Shown here one piece after another: positions 9,181 through 22,700 of a DNA stretch of 64,000 bases; within the stretch, counting starts at the first letter, position 1; every line of letters begins with the position of its first letter. The DNA comes from Hydnum rufescens UP504 (Eukaryota; Basidiomycota; Agaricomycetes; Cantharellales; Hydnaceae): the NCBI GenBank assembly GCA_014904985.1, contig MU128953.1, positions 258,213-322,212 of the forward strand. Reading direction: 5' to 3'. A model generated the notes under the pieces. The model saw only the letters and a list, made by a program, of their open reading frames with translations, was not told where the DNA came from and did no database searches. Position numbers and translations under genes: made by a program.

Positions 9181-12100
9181 GTACATGGGGGATTTGACAT
9201 TGAAGATAATGATATTAGGGTGCAGCTGTTCACTTAGCCCCCCTACCTCCTACCGTTTTCTCCTCCATCTCCACGACTGAAAGGACAGTCTGCGCCCCCC
9301 AAGACAGCCTCACCTACCGGTGTTAACGGATCTAGGCGACACGTCGCAGAAAAGCGACTATATCGGCCCAGGAAGTGGGCGCGGAGATGTGAACCTAGGA
9401 AATGTGTCATTGACTAGTTGGGAAATTGGTCACAAGACGGTCGAGGATGAATTTCTCTGGGCAGCGGACGCCTTGAAAGGCTACGATAGGGTGTGGATAT
9501 TGTCCGACCTTTTGACAAGTTTGTTTCCACTGATGGTGAATCTGATGAGCGCACAGACTACAATCACAGGTGACATGCCTTCAGATGGCGAATCCCACGG
9601 TCGAACACATAGTCGCTCCTTGAGAGAAGAGGTAGAGAGTACAGCTGGCGAAAGGGACAAGCGGACCATGCAAGTCCCAGCACTAGGGAGCTGGATCTTG
9701 AAGATCTGGTGAGTATTGAGTTGAGTTGTGGTGTCTCCTACGTGTCAACAACCCTGGTCAAAAACTAGGTGCACAGGGCACGCATCCTGGCGAATTTCGA
9801 GTTGAATGAACCCCCACGCTCGTCGGCCCACCGCTATGCGGGCGCATCAAGGCAACCCCTTGGCTACTTATGAACAAACACAATCGATGTTGACTCGCCA
9901 GATGATAGCCCGGTGCTCTCAGTGGGTGACCCCATAGTAGCTGTGGTCGGACATTAGCAGTTGACATTCCTAGTAACTTGGTCAAAATTAATGGGAAAAT
10001 TGTACAACACGTTGCCGAGGACATCCTGCCTGAATCGACAGCTGTGATGGGATTCAAGGCCATGGTAGTGAAAGAAACACCCATTTTCGAAGGAGGCAAG
10101 GGGGAGGAAGACTGGCAGACAACTGGAGGATAGGAATACGGAGCAATCGCGCCCAGGGTCCATCCTTTCAATTGGTAGATCTCGCCATCTCAGCAAAGGA
10201 CCCCCCTTCACCGTACTACATTTTCACCGCATCGGTTCTCCAGGGCCCTGGTGCCACCATCTTTGGCGTTCTCACTTGTGCCGATTTGAAGGGACTCGCT
10301 ATCGTCAGGGATTCCGCGACGTTTGCATATCGTTCTCTTAGTACGTTCCTTGCTTTTCTGACTAACAGTTCTGGGTAGTATTCTAATAGATAAAGAGCCA
10401 CACTTTGGATGTGAAGACGGCGGTTTCGGCCGCAATGTGATTGACCATGGCACCAACTTCTGTCCCTCATGCGATCTGGCTGTTTCGAGGGTATGGGAGG
10501 TGCTCAACGATGTAGAGCTCCGGTAACCTATACAATGAGGCCACAGATAGGGCCCTTGAATCCTGCGGCCTCTACCTACAGCTTTCTCTGGTTTGCGTGT
10601 TCTCCCTCACAGAAGCACCCAACGGCATCCAGGTTGACTTTAGGGGGTCCATGTGCACTAGCTGGAATATAAAGCAGCGGCTGCGTCTTCGGACTCATTC
10701 CTGCGTTCCAATGCGCCTATTGAGTGCCGTATTTGCTTGGATGGCAACCCGCGGTATGGTGTTATAATTTGCATGCGCATATTAAAGCCCATCACCTTAC
10801 TGTTGACTGAAAAGTATATCTTTGGGAGATAGATACGACAGAAATGCCGCTCATGAAGCTCGGGTGGAGCAAGTGCCGAAAATTATACAGTGCGCCGAGG
10901 CCTCAAAAGAAAGGAGGGACTGCTAAGGATATCGGAAAGCCACAGCACACATCTCGCTCCTCGGTATGCTGGCAGTATTTTCCTCAGGAGTAGAGGATGT
11001 GCTGCAGGAATCTTCGTCAACAGCCGGTGGGTAGCACTCCCTACTACTATGAAATTTTGTTGATATCTAATAGAAGTACGATTGGTTTCACTGTCTCTAA
11101 ATGAACCACACGCTCTTGGCAAATTCGCAAGGCTCGTGCTTTTGGTCAACTGGCCGAGTGCACCTGAGCACGCCAATGGGTTGGCCACTCGCTGTTCGGT
11201 CCAGGATGCAAAACCATTTGGGCACTAGTTCAATATTCTGGGGCTCGGACTTATCTCTCGCGCACGGTGCCATTCTATGTGTGCTCAGGAGACCCGAAAC
11301 TGGAAAGGATGGGTGCGCCTGGTGCAAGAGGGACGCAAGCAATACCGGGCAGCATGAAGCCAGTGGTGTTATCGAGTATCTAGTACATATGCAGCTGGAT
11401 CCTGGTCTGCGAGATGGTGCACAAGTTCTACTGTAGGATTTATGCGGACAGCCTCCCCTTCTGGGTCCCCGTGTATCCGCTATTGATCGCATGGTTTCCT
11501 CTTGAACAGACATGAGGGAGGTGGCCATGGAGATGCCAGCATGTATTTTGGGGTTGTACGCCATATATCTGTGCCCAGATTGGAGAAAGTGTGCACATTG
11601 TTCTGACGGCCTCCGTTTTCGGTACGCTGAACACAATCACTATTGAAATCATCGATTCCCGCCATTTCTACAAGGTAGCTTGCACAGTGCACAATTTCGC
11701 CCCAGCTCAATAGTACGATATTATAGCCATCACATTATCTACAAAACCCTACGTCTTTTTCAGTCTCCATTGTCCCTGGACTGAGGTTTTCGGAGCTGTA
11801 GCACAAACCCAGGCTAGATTTGAGAAAATCGCTCACAGTCTTGTAGAGATCACACATAGTTGTGAAATTGGGGAGGAACCTTATCTAAATACGCTGCTCA
11901 GCGGACCAGAAATTGTGTGCTGCATTTTCGGCTTCCTCTTGTAGCTCGGCCGGCCTTTGCCGGCTCACCCTTTGCCTTTTCGGCTGTAAAAGGCATGTTG
12001 CCCGGGGATGGTGGGTAATATATCCATGCAACTTAATGTTATATAATAGGGGTGGCCCCTTTTGAGAATTGCCCAGTAGTAGGGGGTTTGACTCCATTGT

Positions 12101-12902
12101 TAGCCATGCCACCCCCAGACCACCCACCAGAGTTCAGTACCTGGATTCCACACCCATGGGAGCCAAATCCTGCACTCCAACCTATTCTTGATAAATCCCA
12201 GAATATTTACATCTGCGCTTTTGGTCAACTTGACCCCAAAGCAGGAGAACCACCCCCAGAACTCAGGGGATCCTGGTACTATTAGTTATGGGGTACTTGC
12301 CGCGAAGTCGGAAAAAAGCTCTTGCACAGGCTGGAGGGGTCAGACTGTGCTCAACTTGGCAGAAATATGGCACATGATACTCTACACAGGCCCTAAAAAT
12401 TAGGGAGGAATATATGCAGAATGGAGTGTGTTGGAAGGGATCCGCGTCAAGCGGTCGTTTCGGCAAGTTCGTGATATCGGGAAGTTGCCGCCACTCCTTT
12501 CCACCACCTGACACCAAGAGAACCCCTGCTGCACCTTTATCTAGAGTATTTCTGAGCTTGGAGACATAAGCCAGAGGGGTGGTGGACCCAGATACATCAC
12601 CATCTGGTGCATCATGTACTCTGCTTGTCCAGACTAGATATAGAACCCCATTGAGCCCGTATGGGCTCCTACCCATTGGGAGGGAAGCGATGGGGGGTTA
12701 ATTATTTCTGGGATGGGACCGCAGGTGGCAGTAATTAGGCATGGGGTTGTTCTGGTGGAAAGCCCCTCCGTAGTCCTTCGGACATTTATAACTAAAATTC
12801 ACCTCTAGTATAACTGGTATCTCATTTATGACTTGCTAGAAGGGTACTCCGTAGCTCAAAGAGAATATTTTCCCAGTGAAATGACTTGTTGACTTGCCAA
12901 TA
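9181..12902. other. Unrecognised region with scattered short frames
   Basis: No gene could be named. Stretches that look somewhat protein-like but could not be extended by splicing are: 9320-9712 (+, 130 codons, ends in an acidic/Ser-rich tail); about 9954-10130 (+, contains INGKIVQHVAEDILPES and FKAMVVKETPIFEGG, then a stop); and about 10668-10757 (+, contains ECRICLDGNPR). These may be exons of decayed genes. The part from 11.7 to 12.9 kb looks non-coding. Confidence 0.3.
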
Positions 12903-13234
12903 GGGGGGTTTCACACACCGAAAATTCTTTCCAAATAGCTCTCAAATAGTGTAGCCAAATGAGATTTGAGAGTTTCCCAAAAACCAATTTGTGGATGATT
13001 TGAAAACTGATTTGGAGCTACTTGAGCTCCAAATCACTCTTCAAATTCCTCTCAAATCCATTTTTGAATTGTAAAGCTAAGATTTGGGCACTTTTGAAAA
13101 GGGATTTGGAGCTCAGGTAGCTCCAAATCAGTTTTCAAATCACTTGCAAATCCATTTTTGAGAAAGTCTCAAATCTCATTTGGCTACACTATTTGGGAGC
13201 TATTTGGGAAGAATTTGTGGTGCATGAAACCCCC
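12903..13234. mobile_element. 332-bp foldback MITE with TA duplication
   Basis: The left end GGGGGGTTTCACACACC and the right end GGTGCATGAAACCCCC are inverted repeats, and the similarity continues inward over at least 75 bp (CCAAATAGCTC, AAATAGTGTAGCCAAATGAG). The middle is also a folded series of CTCAAATCC/GGATTTGGAG words. TA flanks both sides (12901-12902, 13235-13236). There is no reading frame. It is unrelated in sequence to the 895-bp element. Confidence 0.8.
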
Positions 13235-13236
13235 TA

Positions 13237-14334
13237 ATGCACTTCAAGGGATTCAAAACCCTTAAATTCTCATCATTTTCAAGAATAGAAGCGACAATTT
13301 CGTGATTTATCGAGTGCTAGTGAATACACATAGAAGGTGGAAGCACCACTGGGAGCACTACTCGGTCATGGGCTGTAGTGGCCAAGGCGGTGAGGGTTGA
13401 TCTCTGAGCTCCGAGGCTTGGTGTGAGCAAACAACCCACCCACCGAACCATGACTAATGGTGAAAGTGCCAACACCACTGAACAATCCTGGCTCAGATTC
13501 TTTGCTGTAAGCTGGTGTGACCGCACGTTTTCCGTTCCCTGAGGCAGCCCCATGGGGCATTTGGCTTCACCTTCTTTTACTCTGCTCTCTGCCCCCACAT
13601 GCACTCGCGTTTTCAACCCAGTGCTTCGGTGGGTGTTTGAAGGAGAGTATTTGGCCGCATATGCATGCCCATGCTGTTTTTGGCAGTGTTCAGTCAAGGT
13701 GAAGGGTGAAGAGGCATAGGGGGGTTAGCACACACAAGAAAAAGAGTGCAAAGATATGTGTAGAAGGTACCTTTCATGTCCATTCAGGGGTGTATATGAA
13801 CCCTTCTCCAGCCTCGTGGCATGATCACAAGCACAGTAGGCGTATGAGAAAGCTGCCCTATTGACACCTTAGGCAGCCCTACTTCCATACCTAGTTAGGT
13901 ACTGTTTTCCTGGTAGAATAGGGTACCTAATAGGCTCATTTTGCCGTGGCCCCACGTACTCTACGAGCCTAGCATGGGCCCACGGAACCTCATACAATTT
14001 TAGGCTCCATGGGCCCATGCTGGAAATTTCTTAGGACATGGGGCCATGAAACCCCCCCTTGGCCATAGTGCTGCTGCACTCTGAGTTTTCCACAAGTCCA
14101 CCACATCGGCGATCCCGGATTTCTTTATTGCCACACACACTTTTTTTTGTTTTCCAAGTTCACCACTCTAGTCTGCTACAGGGCTTTTTGCTGTCAACTG
14201 CTGGCACTATATATACCATATTCACCTCTACATTACAGCACAGATAAGAATGAAAATTTACAATGAATTTACAAAAAAGAAAACATCATGCGTGTCCGGC
14301 ACCCACAGGTACCGGGCGTACAATCTAATGGGCA
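13237..14334. other. No gene recognised
   Basis: Short frames exist on both strands but none shows a known motif or consistent splicing. A CATGGGCCCACGG..CCATGGGCCCATG pair near 13973-14018 forms an imperfect inverted repeat. Confidence 0.3.
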
Positions 14335-15860
14335 AGGGAAGGGGAATGGCCCTAGGACTCCATGCACACAACACACTGTGTGCATGGGCCCTTGTTTGCC
14401 TGCTAGTCATAATTTTGTGCCGGTACTTCACAAGTACCGGCCGTCGGGGCTTTGACCACTCGCGAAGACCGAGAAGCGAGAAGACGATGAGTAATCGTCG
14501 TCGTCGTCATCGTTTGAGGCGCGGGAGGGGGGCTGGACCAGGGTGCAGTAGTCTGTAATAAAGAGTCAGATCAGTAAAACACTCATGTAGCGCGAAAGGG
14601 GAGCTTCAAGCTACCCTTCCGCGCAAAGGCAACGAATAATATACTTACCTGATCACCACACCCCGGTGATGCTGGGGCGTGGTGGCACGGCCGAATTCGG
14701 CTCACGGTCGAGGACGGAGTTGTTGGCGAACAACGACGGAACCGTCGCTGTCGCCGATATTGCGCGAGGGGAGCGAGGAGGGTGTATTGTTGTGCGTGCG
14801 GTCAATAACGACGTCCCTATTATAAAATACGTCGATTTATTAGTAAAAAAATAAAGGAGTACATAAAGGGCAGCTTATAGCTGCCCTTCGAGCGAAAAGG
14901 TCGACTTACCTGATCACCACACCCCAGCGACACTGGGGCGTGGTGGCACAGCCGAATTCGGCTCACGGTCGGGGTCGCGGAATACGGGGTGGTTGGCGAA
15001 CAACGACGGAGCCGTCGCTGTCGCCGATATTGTGCGAGGAGGACGAGGGGGGTGTACCGTTGCGTGTGCGATCAATAACGACATCCCTATTATAAAATAC
15101 GTTGATTTATTAGTAAAGAAATAAAGGAGTACGAAAAGGGCAGCTTATAGCTGCCCTTTTGCACGAGAGCGAAGGCTGACTTACCTTATCACCACACCCC
15201 AGCATTGCTGGGGTGTGGTGTGCTCCTTAGTGGACCTCGGGCCACTGTGCCCTGCATTCCTAGTTGGGGCGAGGTCATAGGATGCGGGATTGGCAACAGC
15301 GACAGCGATTACATCGTCGTCGCAATCGCCGTCGTCATCGTTATCTTTTGCAGTGTGTGTCGGCCATGGAGATAGTATCTACAGATGAAAACTAAACGTG
15401 CATCAAAAGGGGTTATATGTATTAATACACGTACCTGCTCACCACATCCCAGTAAGGCTGGGGATGACTTAGTTGTGTTGGTCACGCGGGGTCATATCCA
15501 GAATTGCGTGCAACGATGGCGATAGTGTCGTCATCGTCATCGTCCTCATCATTGTCCTCATCATCGTTTGACCTTCCTTCGGGGGCCGGGCCTGAGCGAT
15601 GGTGAAAAGAATTCGAGATATTAGTAAATAATACAAGGAGTGCAAAAGGACTGGCTTGGACCAGCTCCTTTTGCACAAAAGCATAAATAAAAAAACCCTA
15701 CCTTATCACCACACCCCAGCATCGTTGCTGGGGTGTGGTGCTCGCTTGCGTGGTTCCATAATTGGGTGTCAGATGAAGCCGCAACTCAACTCCGGCAAGT
15801 GCCGGGTTCAAAAAAGGCGCCCAACACTGAGCAGAACAGACACCACAGAACATTGTTGAA
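14335..15860 (-). repeat. Tandem array of repeated exon/intron modules (possible repetitive gene, minus strand)
   Basis: Read on the minus strand, five consecutive units each end in a CACCACACCCCAGC..GCTGGGGTGTGGTG hairpin followed by a good donor (CAG|GTAAGT, AAG|GTAAGT, CAG|GTACGT, AAG|GTAGGG). Each is then followed by an intron-like spacer and an acceptor. Proposed introns: 15592-15701, 15379-15434, 15087-15184, 14817-14909 and 14553-14648. Several contain a GGGCAGCT..AGCTGCCC hairpin and a TACTAAT branch-like site. The exons 14649-14816 (168 bp) and 14910-15086 (177 bp) are both multiples of three and share DVVIDRT, NIGDSDGSVVVRQ and a VVIR end, with mainly synonymous differences. Both also carry an in-frame TGA before the hairpin, so the product is uncertain. 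The upstream exon 15185-15378 is Asp-rich and open. No family was recognised. Confidence 0.55.
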
Positions 15861-16765
15861 GTGTATATATGGATGAAAATGCATGATAGACATAGTAAAT
15901 AATTATTTGGTATATAGTATTGAAGAAAAGGCAAGAATGAGCAAGATCTAAACAAGGCAATGTATTATGACACTGAACAGGGGACTGGGCCGCCTGTATG
16001 GATCAGAGTGCCCCCAAAATTGAATATTGGGCTCATATATATATGTGCTACATGGTAGATTCATAAAAATAAATGCCAGAGATGCCTAATAGTATAATTT
16101 CCTTATTTGGGTATGTGTATTTCCTCATTCTATCAGTCACCTCACAGTATTAGAGCCTAGGAATTGGGGATTGGAGTATGCCCACAAAATGGTATTTTTT
16201 TCATAGTTTTTAATGGAAATGCTATGTCACGACAATCAGAGTAGCTGTTACCATCAGAATCAAGATTGTGCAGAACTCGTACTAGCTAAGGCGAGGTATG
16301 CCCCATGGCCGTCACTTTTTCTGGGGTGGGACCCCTGGGGGAGGGCGTTTCTTCGACTGCGATTTAGGGGGCATCAGCCCACTGATGATAGCCATGGATG
16401 GATTTGAGGGAAATGGGGTGGCGGCCGGTGGGACTCGAAATTCACTCCGCTTCATTGCGGCTCTGTGTCCACCGGGGTAATCCGCAGTGCTCTGGGGGCC
16501 ATTTACGGGGCTATGTGCATCTAAGCGAGTCCTCTTTGGGGGCCCTCGATCAGTTGGGGGGTTGCCTTCGGCCCTGGCTGGGGGTCGCTTGCCTTGGTCT
16601 GGGGTGCAAGCAAATGGGTGCGTTCTCCTTAGTCCTGACTGGTGGAGTCTTCAGTTTTGGGTGGGCTACACACCTGGGTCATGCAATGTCAGCCGGCCAG
16701 CGACATAGGTGTAGCCACTGCGGTCTTTGTGCTTGTGGTTGCTGGTGGTGGGGGATCTCACGGAT
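15861..16765. other. No gene recognised; 3' flank of the SNF2 gene
   Basis: AT-rich with a short TA run at about 16037. The G-rich half (16310-16765) has long plus-strand frames, but they look like antisense of minus-strand C-rich sequence and show no motif. Confidence 0.3.
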
Positions 16766-19700
16766 TCACCGAGATTCGTTCTCTCTGACAAAGGGCCCAT
16801 TAGGAAATGCTCTGCTTCTCAACAAGACCAATCCATGGAAATACACGGCTCGCTTACCGTTGGGGGACATGATCCCGGTGTTCGGATTAGGGGGCGTTTC
16901 AGACCCCGTTCCGGTAAATTCCAGAGAGGATGTACCTCCAGAAGGCAGGCCGGCACTTTCGGTTGCAGGTGCATCCGTATCTGGAGCGCAGGGCGCGCCC
17001 ATATCAGAACACTCTCTCTGTTCGGAGTAGTCCCCAGAAATCTCTGTGGGGGCTGAATACGCGCTTGGGGCGTCTGCACTAGTATCATCCCATGGCATGG
17101 GCTGTGGAGGTCGTGGGGGGGTTCCCTTTGCACTCTGGTGCCACTCCTCGGGGCCAGCCGATGGCACGGAGCCGGTTGATACTTTCTGGAGCTCATGGGT
17201 TTGGCCCGCCGTTGCATTTGGAGAGTGGACCGCCGAGATCAAGGGCTCTGCAGGCCCATGGGTGTGATCTGGTGGGAGCCCCGTAGGTTCGGGGGGAGTG
17301 GTATCCCCCGCATAACTAGAGCGCCGCCCTGGGGTTTGTTCCAGGGGAGTAACGGTCTCCGTTGGAGGAGGTTGCACTCGGCTCTTTTTTAATCGCCGTG
17401 GGGGTCGTTCCTCCCCGGTAGTCGCCGCGCTGTCTGCTCCCTTGCGCTTCCTTGTGCGCTGCGATGTACCTCTTTTACCTCCCCTCCTCGTTTTGACCTC
17501 CATTTCTGCATCATCTGGTTCGGATTCTTCGACTCCTTCGGATGGTATTCCCACCGAGGCCGCTCCCGAAATGACATCGGCGATGGCTGCACTAACGTAT
17601 TAGCTCTGCAAACAGCCTGATGGGTGAATTGGCTACCTTTCAGCTCTGGTTTGTCAAAGAAGACATCCAATAGCTCGGCTTTGACACCAGCAGAACCGCT
17701 CATCATAATGTCGGTAGTGTTGATGGCGAGAAGTCGTATAAGTTTGACAACTTTTTCCTGGGGCTGTCTCCACACCCTTCCAACAATTTGTCGCATATCT
17801 TGCGCACTCCACGGCTGATCCTAATGTAGAGACCCGGCAGATGAGGCATTGGGCCGTTGGAAAGGCTGTGGGCTACACACCAGCAGTATCATATGACTAG
17901 CGCATGCAATATTGTAGCCAGCCCCGACTACATTCGTGATTAGCAGAACAAAGCAATCTCGAGTGCCTGCTGCGTCCTTCCCCCTGCGAAAGTTACCGAG
18001 TATTTTATCCCGCTTAGCTGTTGAAACGTTTCCGTTCATTATGGAAACAGGGATGTTGTGAACTTCAAGCGCCTAGGCACCGATGTCCTTGTTAGATACG
18101 ACACTATAGCGCATGGAGTGAACAAGGCACCCACAGATGATACGTATGAGCTAAGAGACTGAAATTCCTGCCAAATAACGACACGATCAGGTCCGCGTGG
18201 GTCTCTGTACCCAGGATTTGGGTGTTTGGGAAAGGTGGGCATGGCGCCATCATCCGTGAATACCGGTGTGGGTGTGTCATCCCCTGAAAGAATATGCTGC
18301 ACCAAGTGGAGCAAAACATCCACTTTTGTGCTCTTTCGGCGATCGTAGTCGGCGCGGTCCACAAAAGGGGGGGGTGTGATGGTCTTTTCTCGCCTTTGAG
18401 GACCTTCAGTATCTTGGCTTAGAGAGGATCCAGGTGTGCACTCGATTGTCGTGATCGCTCTTCGGTAATCGACATAAAAATTCTAAAAAACGAATGAGAA
18501 TCGGGAGAAGTACTGTATGCGCGAGGACGCACTCTGCTGACAAATGCATATGGGGAATCGACGCGGCTGATCTCCGCTGAAATGTTACCCCCCGCTTGAA
18601 ACACTGGGCTGAGAACACGCACCTCTCTGTCTCTTTGCTGGAAATATTCCATAGAACGTCCATTTCTTCTTGCCTAAGTTTTATATACCCCATAACCTGG
18701 GTGTATGGTGGGAGGGCGTTGATGGGTAGTCCTTCGAAATTCAATGAGTCGGTAGTGCGGCGTATGATCAGGTCGCCGAATTGCTCTTTGACCATGAGTA
18801 CTGCCGCCCTACTGGACTCAGCAACACCCTTCATCGCTATATCCACATCTTCGGCATGCTGCAGTAAAGCAGCTTTTTTTTCATCCTCGTCAAGTTCTTG
18901 AGGTAGCTGTCTTTTAGTTACTCGGCTAAGGTGGCGTTTCGCTCTGTTGCTGGATGCATCAAGCGCCCTGTATAGTTCCTGAAACCTCTCACAGCAGATG
19001 TTCCGAATTCCAAGAATGCAGCCGAGATGAACGAGGTCCAGGGGGCGCGTGTATAGTGGTGTTGCCGTAGCAATAAGGAATACGCAAGACCGGCGCTTGA
19101 AGTGCGACGCAATCCACGGCTGGGAGCGAAATTTGTGCCCCTCATCGATAAGAACAGTGAGCCATTCAATTGGGTACAGAGTGCGGTTGATGGTATCCTC
19201 AGACAAATTCGGCTGCGTTTTAGGCACCTCCCAGGGATTCATGGCGCCATCAAAGGGAATGGTTGTTGTCTTCATGTCAGAAACCGCCGACTTCAAAGAT
19301 AGACTACCTCAGCTATGGAAAATCATCCAAAATATACCCGCTTACGTTGTGGCTGGCCACAATGATGATTCGCGATAGCTGGCCGTTTTTGTAGAACCGC
19401 GATCGCCTGAATGGTCCACTCTCTTCCCAGAATTGCGCAGTGCTCTTCGATCCACCGCAATAGGTGAAAATGTCCCACGCGCCAGCTGCAAGCCAGGTCC
19501 TCAACTCTGTGGTCCATTGGCCTACCAGTGCGTTCGGAACCAGTATCAGATGGGGCCTCTCCGGAAGAGCGCTTGAATGCCCCAAAAATGGCCGATCCCC
19601 TACAGAGGGCGCGTTAAAACGCTAGAAGAGCGTTTAAGCGGATGAAATGCACGAACTGATAATGGGGGCAGGTGGCCGATTCTGTCGAGCCTCCTCCACT

Positions 19701-22700
19701 TGCTCTGAGGTGAAGGCGATGACGCCGATTCCCAGCCCAGTCTTTCCTACTCCCACCTCATCGGCAACTAGAACACCCTCGGTGCCATCTTTTGGACCCT
19801 CAGCCCAGTGGCGAGAGATTACCGAGCAGATTCCAGCAAGCTGGTGCCAGTGCAGCTTTTGTCGACTGAATTCCGCACCCGCGGGATCTGAGAGCCCGTG
19901 AGATGAGAGAGGGGCGAATATCGCGGGCTCCGTAAAGGCTGTTGCTCCATTCAAATGCCTCCAGTGCTGCATGAGCTTCGAATCGGCGCAGCTAGACCAT
20001 CCGAGCCTGCTGCGTAGTGCTTCCGGTGATGAGGCACGCCATTCGGAGACCCCGAGATCGCCCTCGAATGCAGTCTGAGCCAAGGCCTGTGAAGAAGGGT
20101 CTTGAGAAGATATGGGTGTGCTGTCGCCATGGAAATTTGATTCGGCATCCACTGTGGCGTGTAGTGAGGAGTACATCTCTTCAAATCTATGAGCCTCATC
20201 CTCTGTGCAGAGGTGTTCGATGTTTTGCGCTATCGCCCTGGAAAAGCCTGCAAAGACTTCTCAATTCATGTGCTCTGCAGGTTGTGCAGAAAATCACCTG
20301 TACGCACGGTTGTGACCAGTACTGGGCAGCGGGACATTGGAGGAGTATTTTCCCAGAAGCTCCTGCGCCTCTGTTCTTCGGGTGTTAAGGGCCTCCAGAA
20401 TGTGATCCTGACCCAACCACGTTGCATTTTCGATATGCCTCTGGACATCCTTCACGACGTCGAGAATTGCGTGTTTTGCTTCAGAAGACTTCCACCCCAC
20501 ATCGCTCTCAACTAGTGTTTGAATCGCTGTTTGGGTATTCGTGCTTTTGCATTAAAAAAACCGTCATCAAAACCAGCTAAGGCGAGTTCTACTCACAGCT
20601 CATCTTGGCCTCGATTGATTTCTCGGCTTCTTCAAATTTCCGTACCGCCCGATTTTTCCTGCCACGAAGGCGGTTCCAGTAGGCCGCGAATAGTATCGAT
20701 ACCGCCCCATCGTAGCATGCTGGGTATGCCCTTCTACCCGCATCCATTCGAGAAAACGCCTCGGGACCTAGCAAAACCGTCACCAGTGCATCCTTGATCT
20801 CGATCTTTTCTCTGTCCGATGCAGTAAATCCGGTTGTGAAAAGCTCTTCGTGGTACTGTGAAATTTGCCGAAGATTGACACCGCGACCAGTGAGCTCGGT
20901 GTCCAGTTCGCGGGAGAAATCCTTTCGCTGGAATATTTTGTGCACAACAGAATGGACTGCGCGCCTTCCTTTTGCGTAGACATCTTCGTTCTGCCTCTCA
21001 AAATTCAGCCGAAGGTCCCGATCACGAATACTGCGGCCGTCCGAGCGCAGCTCCCCGAATCGATTGATGTACGAAACGACCTCTGCCTGTAGCGCCTTAG
21101 TTATTCCTGGCAAGCGCGGTGAGTTTTCAAGAAAGGGATTCGTTGCATTGGGCACCTCAGCCACGGTGTAGTTCGCCCACTCGCACCACCGGGGATAACA
21201 CCATGGAAGGCGTGCTCCTGTCGGCCGGCCGTTCTCTTTGACATGGTAGAAGGCTGCAATAAATGTTCCCAGCTGATATATGGGCATGGTGGAGAATACT
21301 TGTTGGAGAATTTCGTTTGGCCCTGAACGGATGTATCCTTGGGTGCGGGTACAAATCCACGGCAGCCTCCTGAAGTGCTTTTTGATCACACCCCGTGGTG
21401 CGCACCAATTTTCACACTAACACCCCGCCCCTTGTTCGAATGAGGGGCGGAAAACATTGCACGACGACCACCTAGGTCGAGGTGGGTGCAGCCCATTTCC
21501 TGCGTCGACTCTCAGCGCACAGTTTTTCCCAGTCCTCCTCCGGCGTGTCAAGGAATTCGCGGTTGCTCCTGAGCCTCTCCCGTGTCTCTTTGAGATCCCC
21601 CCCCGATATTATCCACTTTGCCTGTACCTCCTTTTGAATGAATGAAAACTCGTCCGCCATCTGCCGGAGTTCTGCTGCTACATATGGATCCAGCATCTCC
21701 CAGGGGATGATGGTATCTGCATCTTGTGCACAATGAAGGATGTAGGCATTCTCCTCAGGGGAGTCAAAAATTTGCGCAATCGCTTGGTTGAAATGCGGCA
21801 TATCACACCCCATGGATGAAGATGAGGTGACTGGTCCTGGACGCACGGAATCGCAATATGTTTCAGCCGGCTTTTCTCCAGCGTGAATTCCCTGTTTATC
21901 CAACATATATATATACTCATATTAGTGCGCTTTGATTTGTGGAGATGCCGGCTTACCTTGCAGTCACCTTTGCTGAATTCGGTCTGTCTGCCCATGAGTG
22001 CTCGCATAAATGACCCCCGCTGGAGAGATGGAATCCCAACTGAAGCATACCTGGTTGCTATTTCCTCACTTGGAAATGCTGCAGCACGATCTGCAGTGGC
22101 GGACAGGGGTGACACCGGATTCACTGATACTGCGTTTCCGGACTCTGGCTGGCCGCTATACCCCAATACAGAAACTTCAGGGCCTGTATTCTACCGAAAT
22201 GAGTCCCTAGAGAGAGCACCTCACCTAACACCTCGCCTTTGAAGTTTTTCGCCCACATAGGGGTCCAGGGTCAGAAATGCGCGCATCACATCTTCCTGTC
22301 TCCCTTTGGCTCTTGGAGGCCGCACCACTCCATCAACAACCATGGAGTCGGCACCCCTGGCCCATTTGACTTGCGTAAAAAGTGGGGTATGTCATTTTGG
22401 ATCACACATACCGCTGACCCTGTCTGGATGTGAAGCCAACATCATTGCATTGGATGCACAGGGCGACCCAGGTACTCTCTTCAACTGCTCTGAGGTTGGG
22501 TTTGTAGCATTCCTGAACGAGTGAAAGAAAGACGGGGCCGTCGTCATCGCAAAGAACGACTCTGGCGTCTGTGATGTTGGCCGAGATGTGGCCACCGTTA
22601 TTCTGAAGGGATATTAGATGGATTAAATCAATAATCCACTGCAAGATACAGCACCAAGATATCTGAGACGACTTTCGCTTTTGCTGGCAGCACAATTGAT

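Noticed and set aside
13730..14058. A second GGGGGG...CCCCCC foldback element
   Set aside because: The ends are G and C runs only; inner sequence is not complementary and no TA duplication is present.
14453..15690. CRISPR-like reading of the regularly spaced CACCACACCCCAGC hairpins
   Set aside because: Units are 170-280 bp, imperfect and intron-like, in a eukaryotic genome; no cas genes and no uniform short repeats.
16398..17030. 210-codon plus-strand frame
   Set aside because: Lies partly opposite the Pro/Ser-rich C-terminus of the SNF2 gene; no motif and it does not splice.
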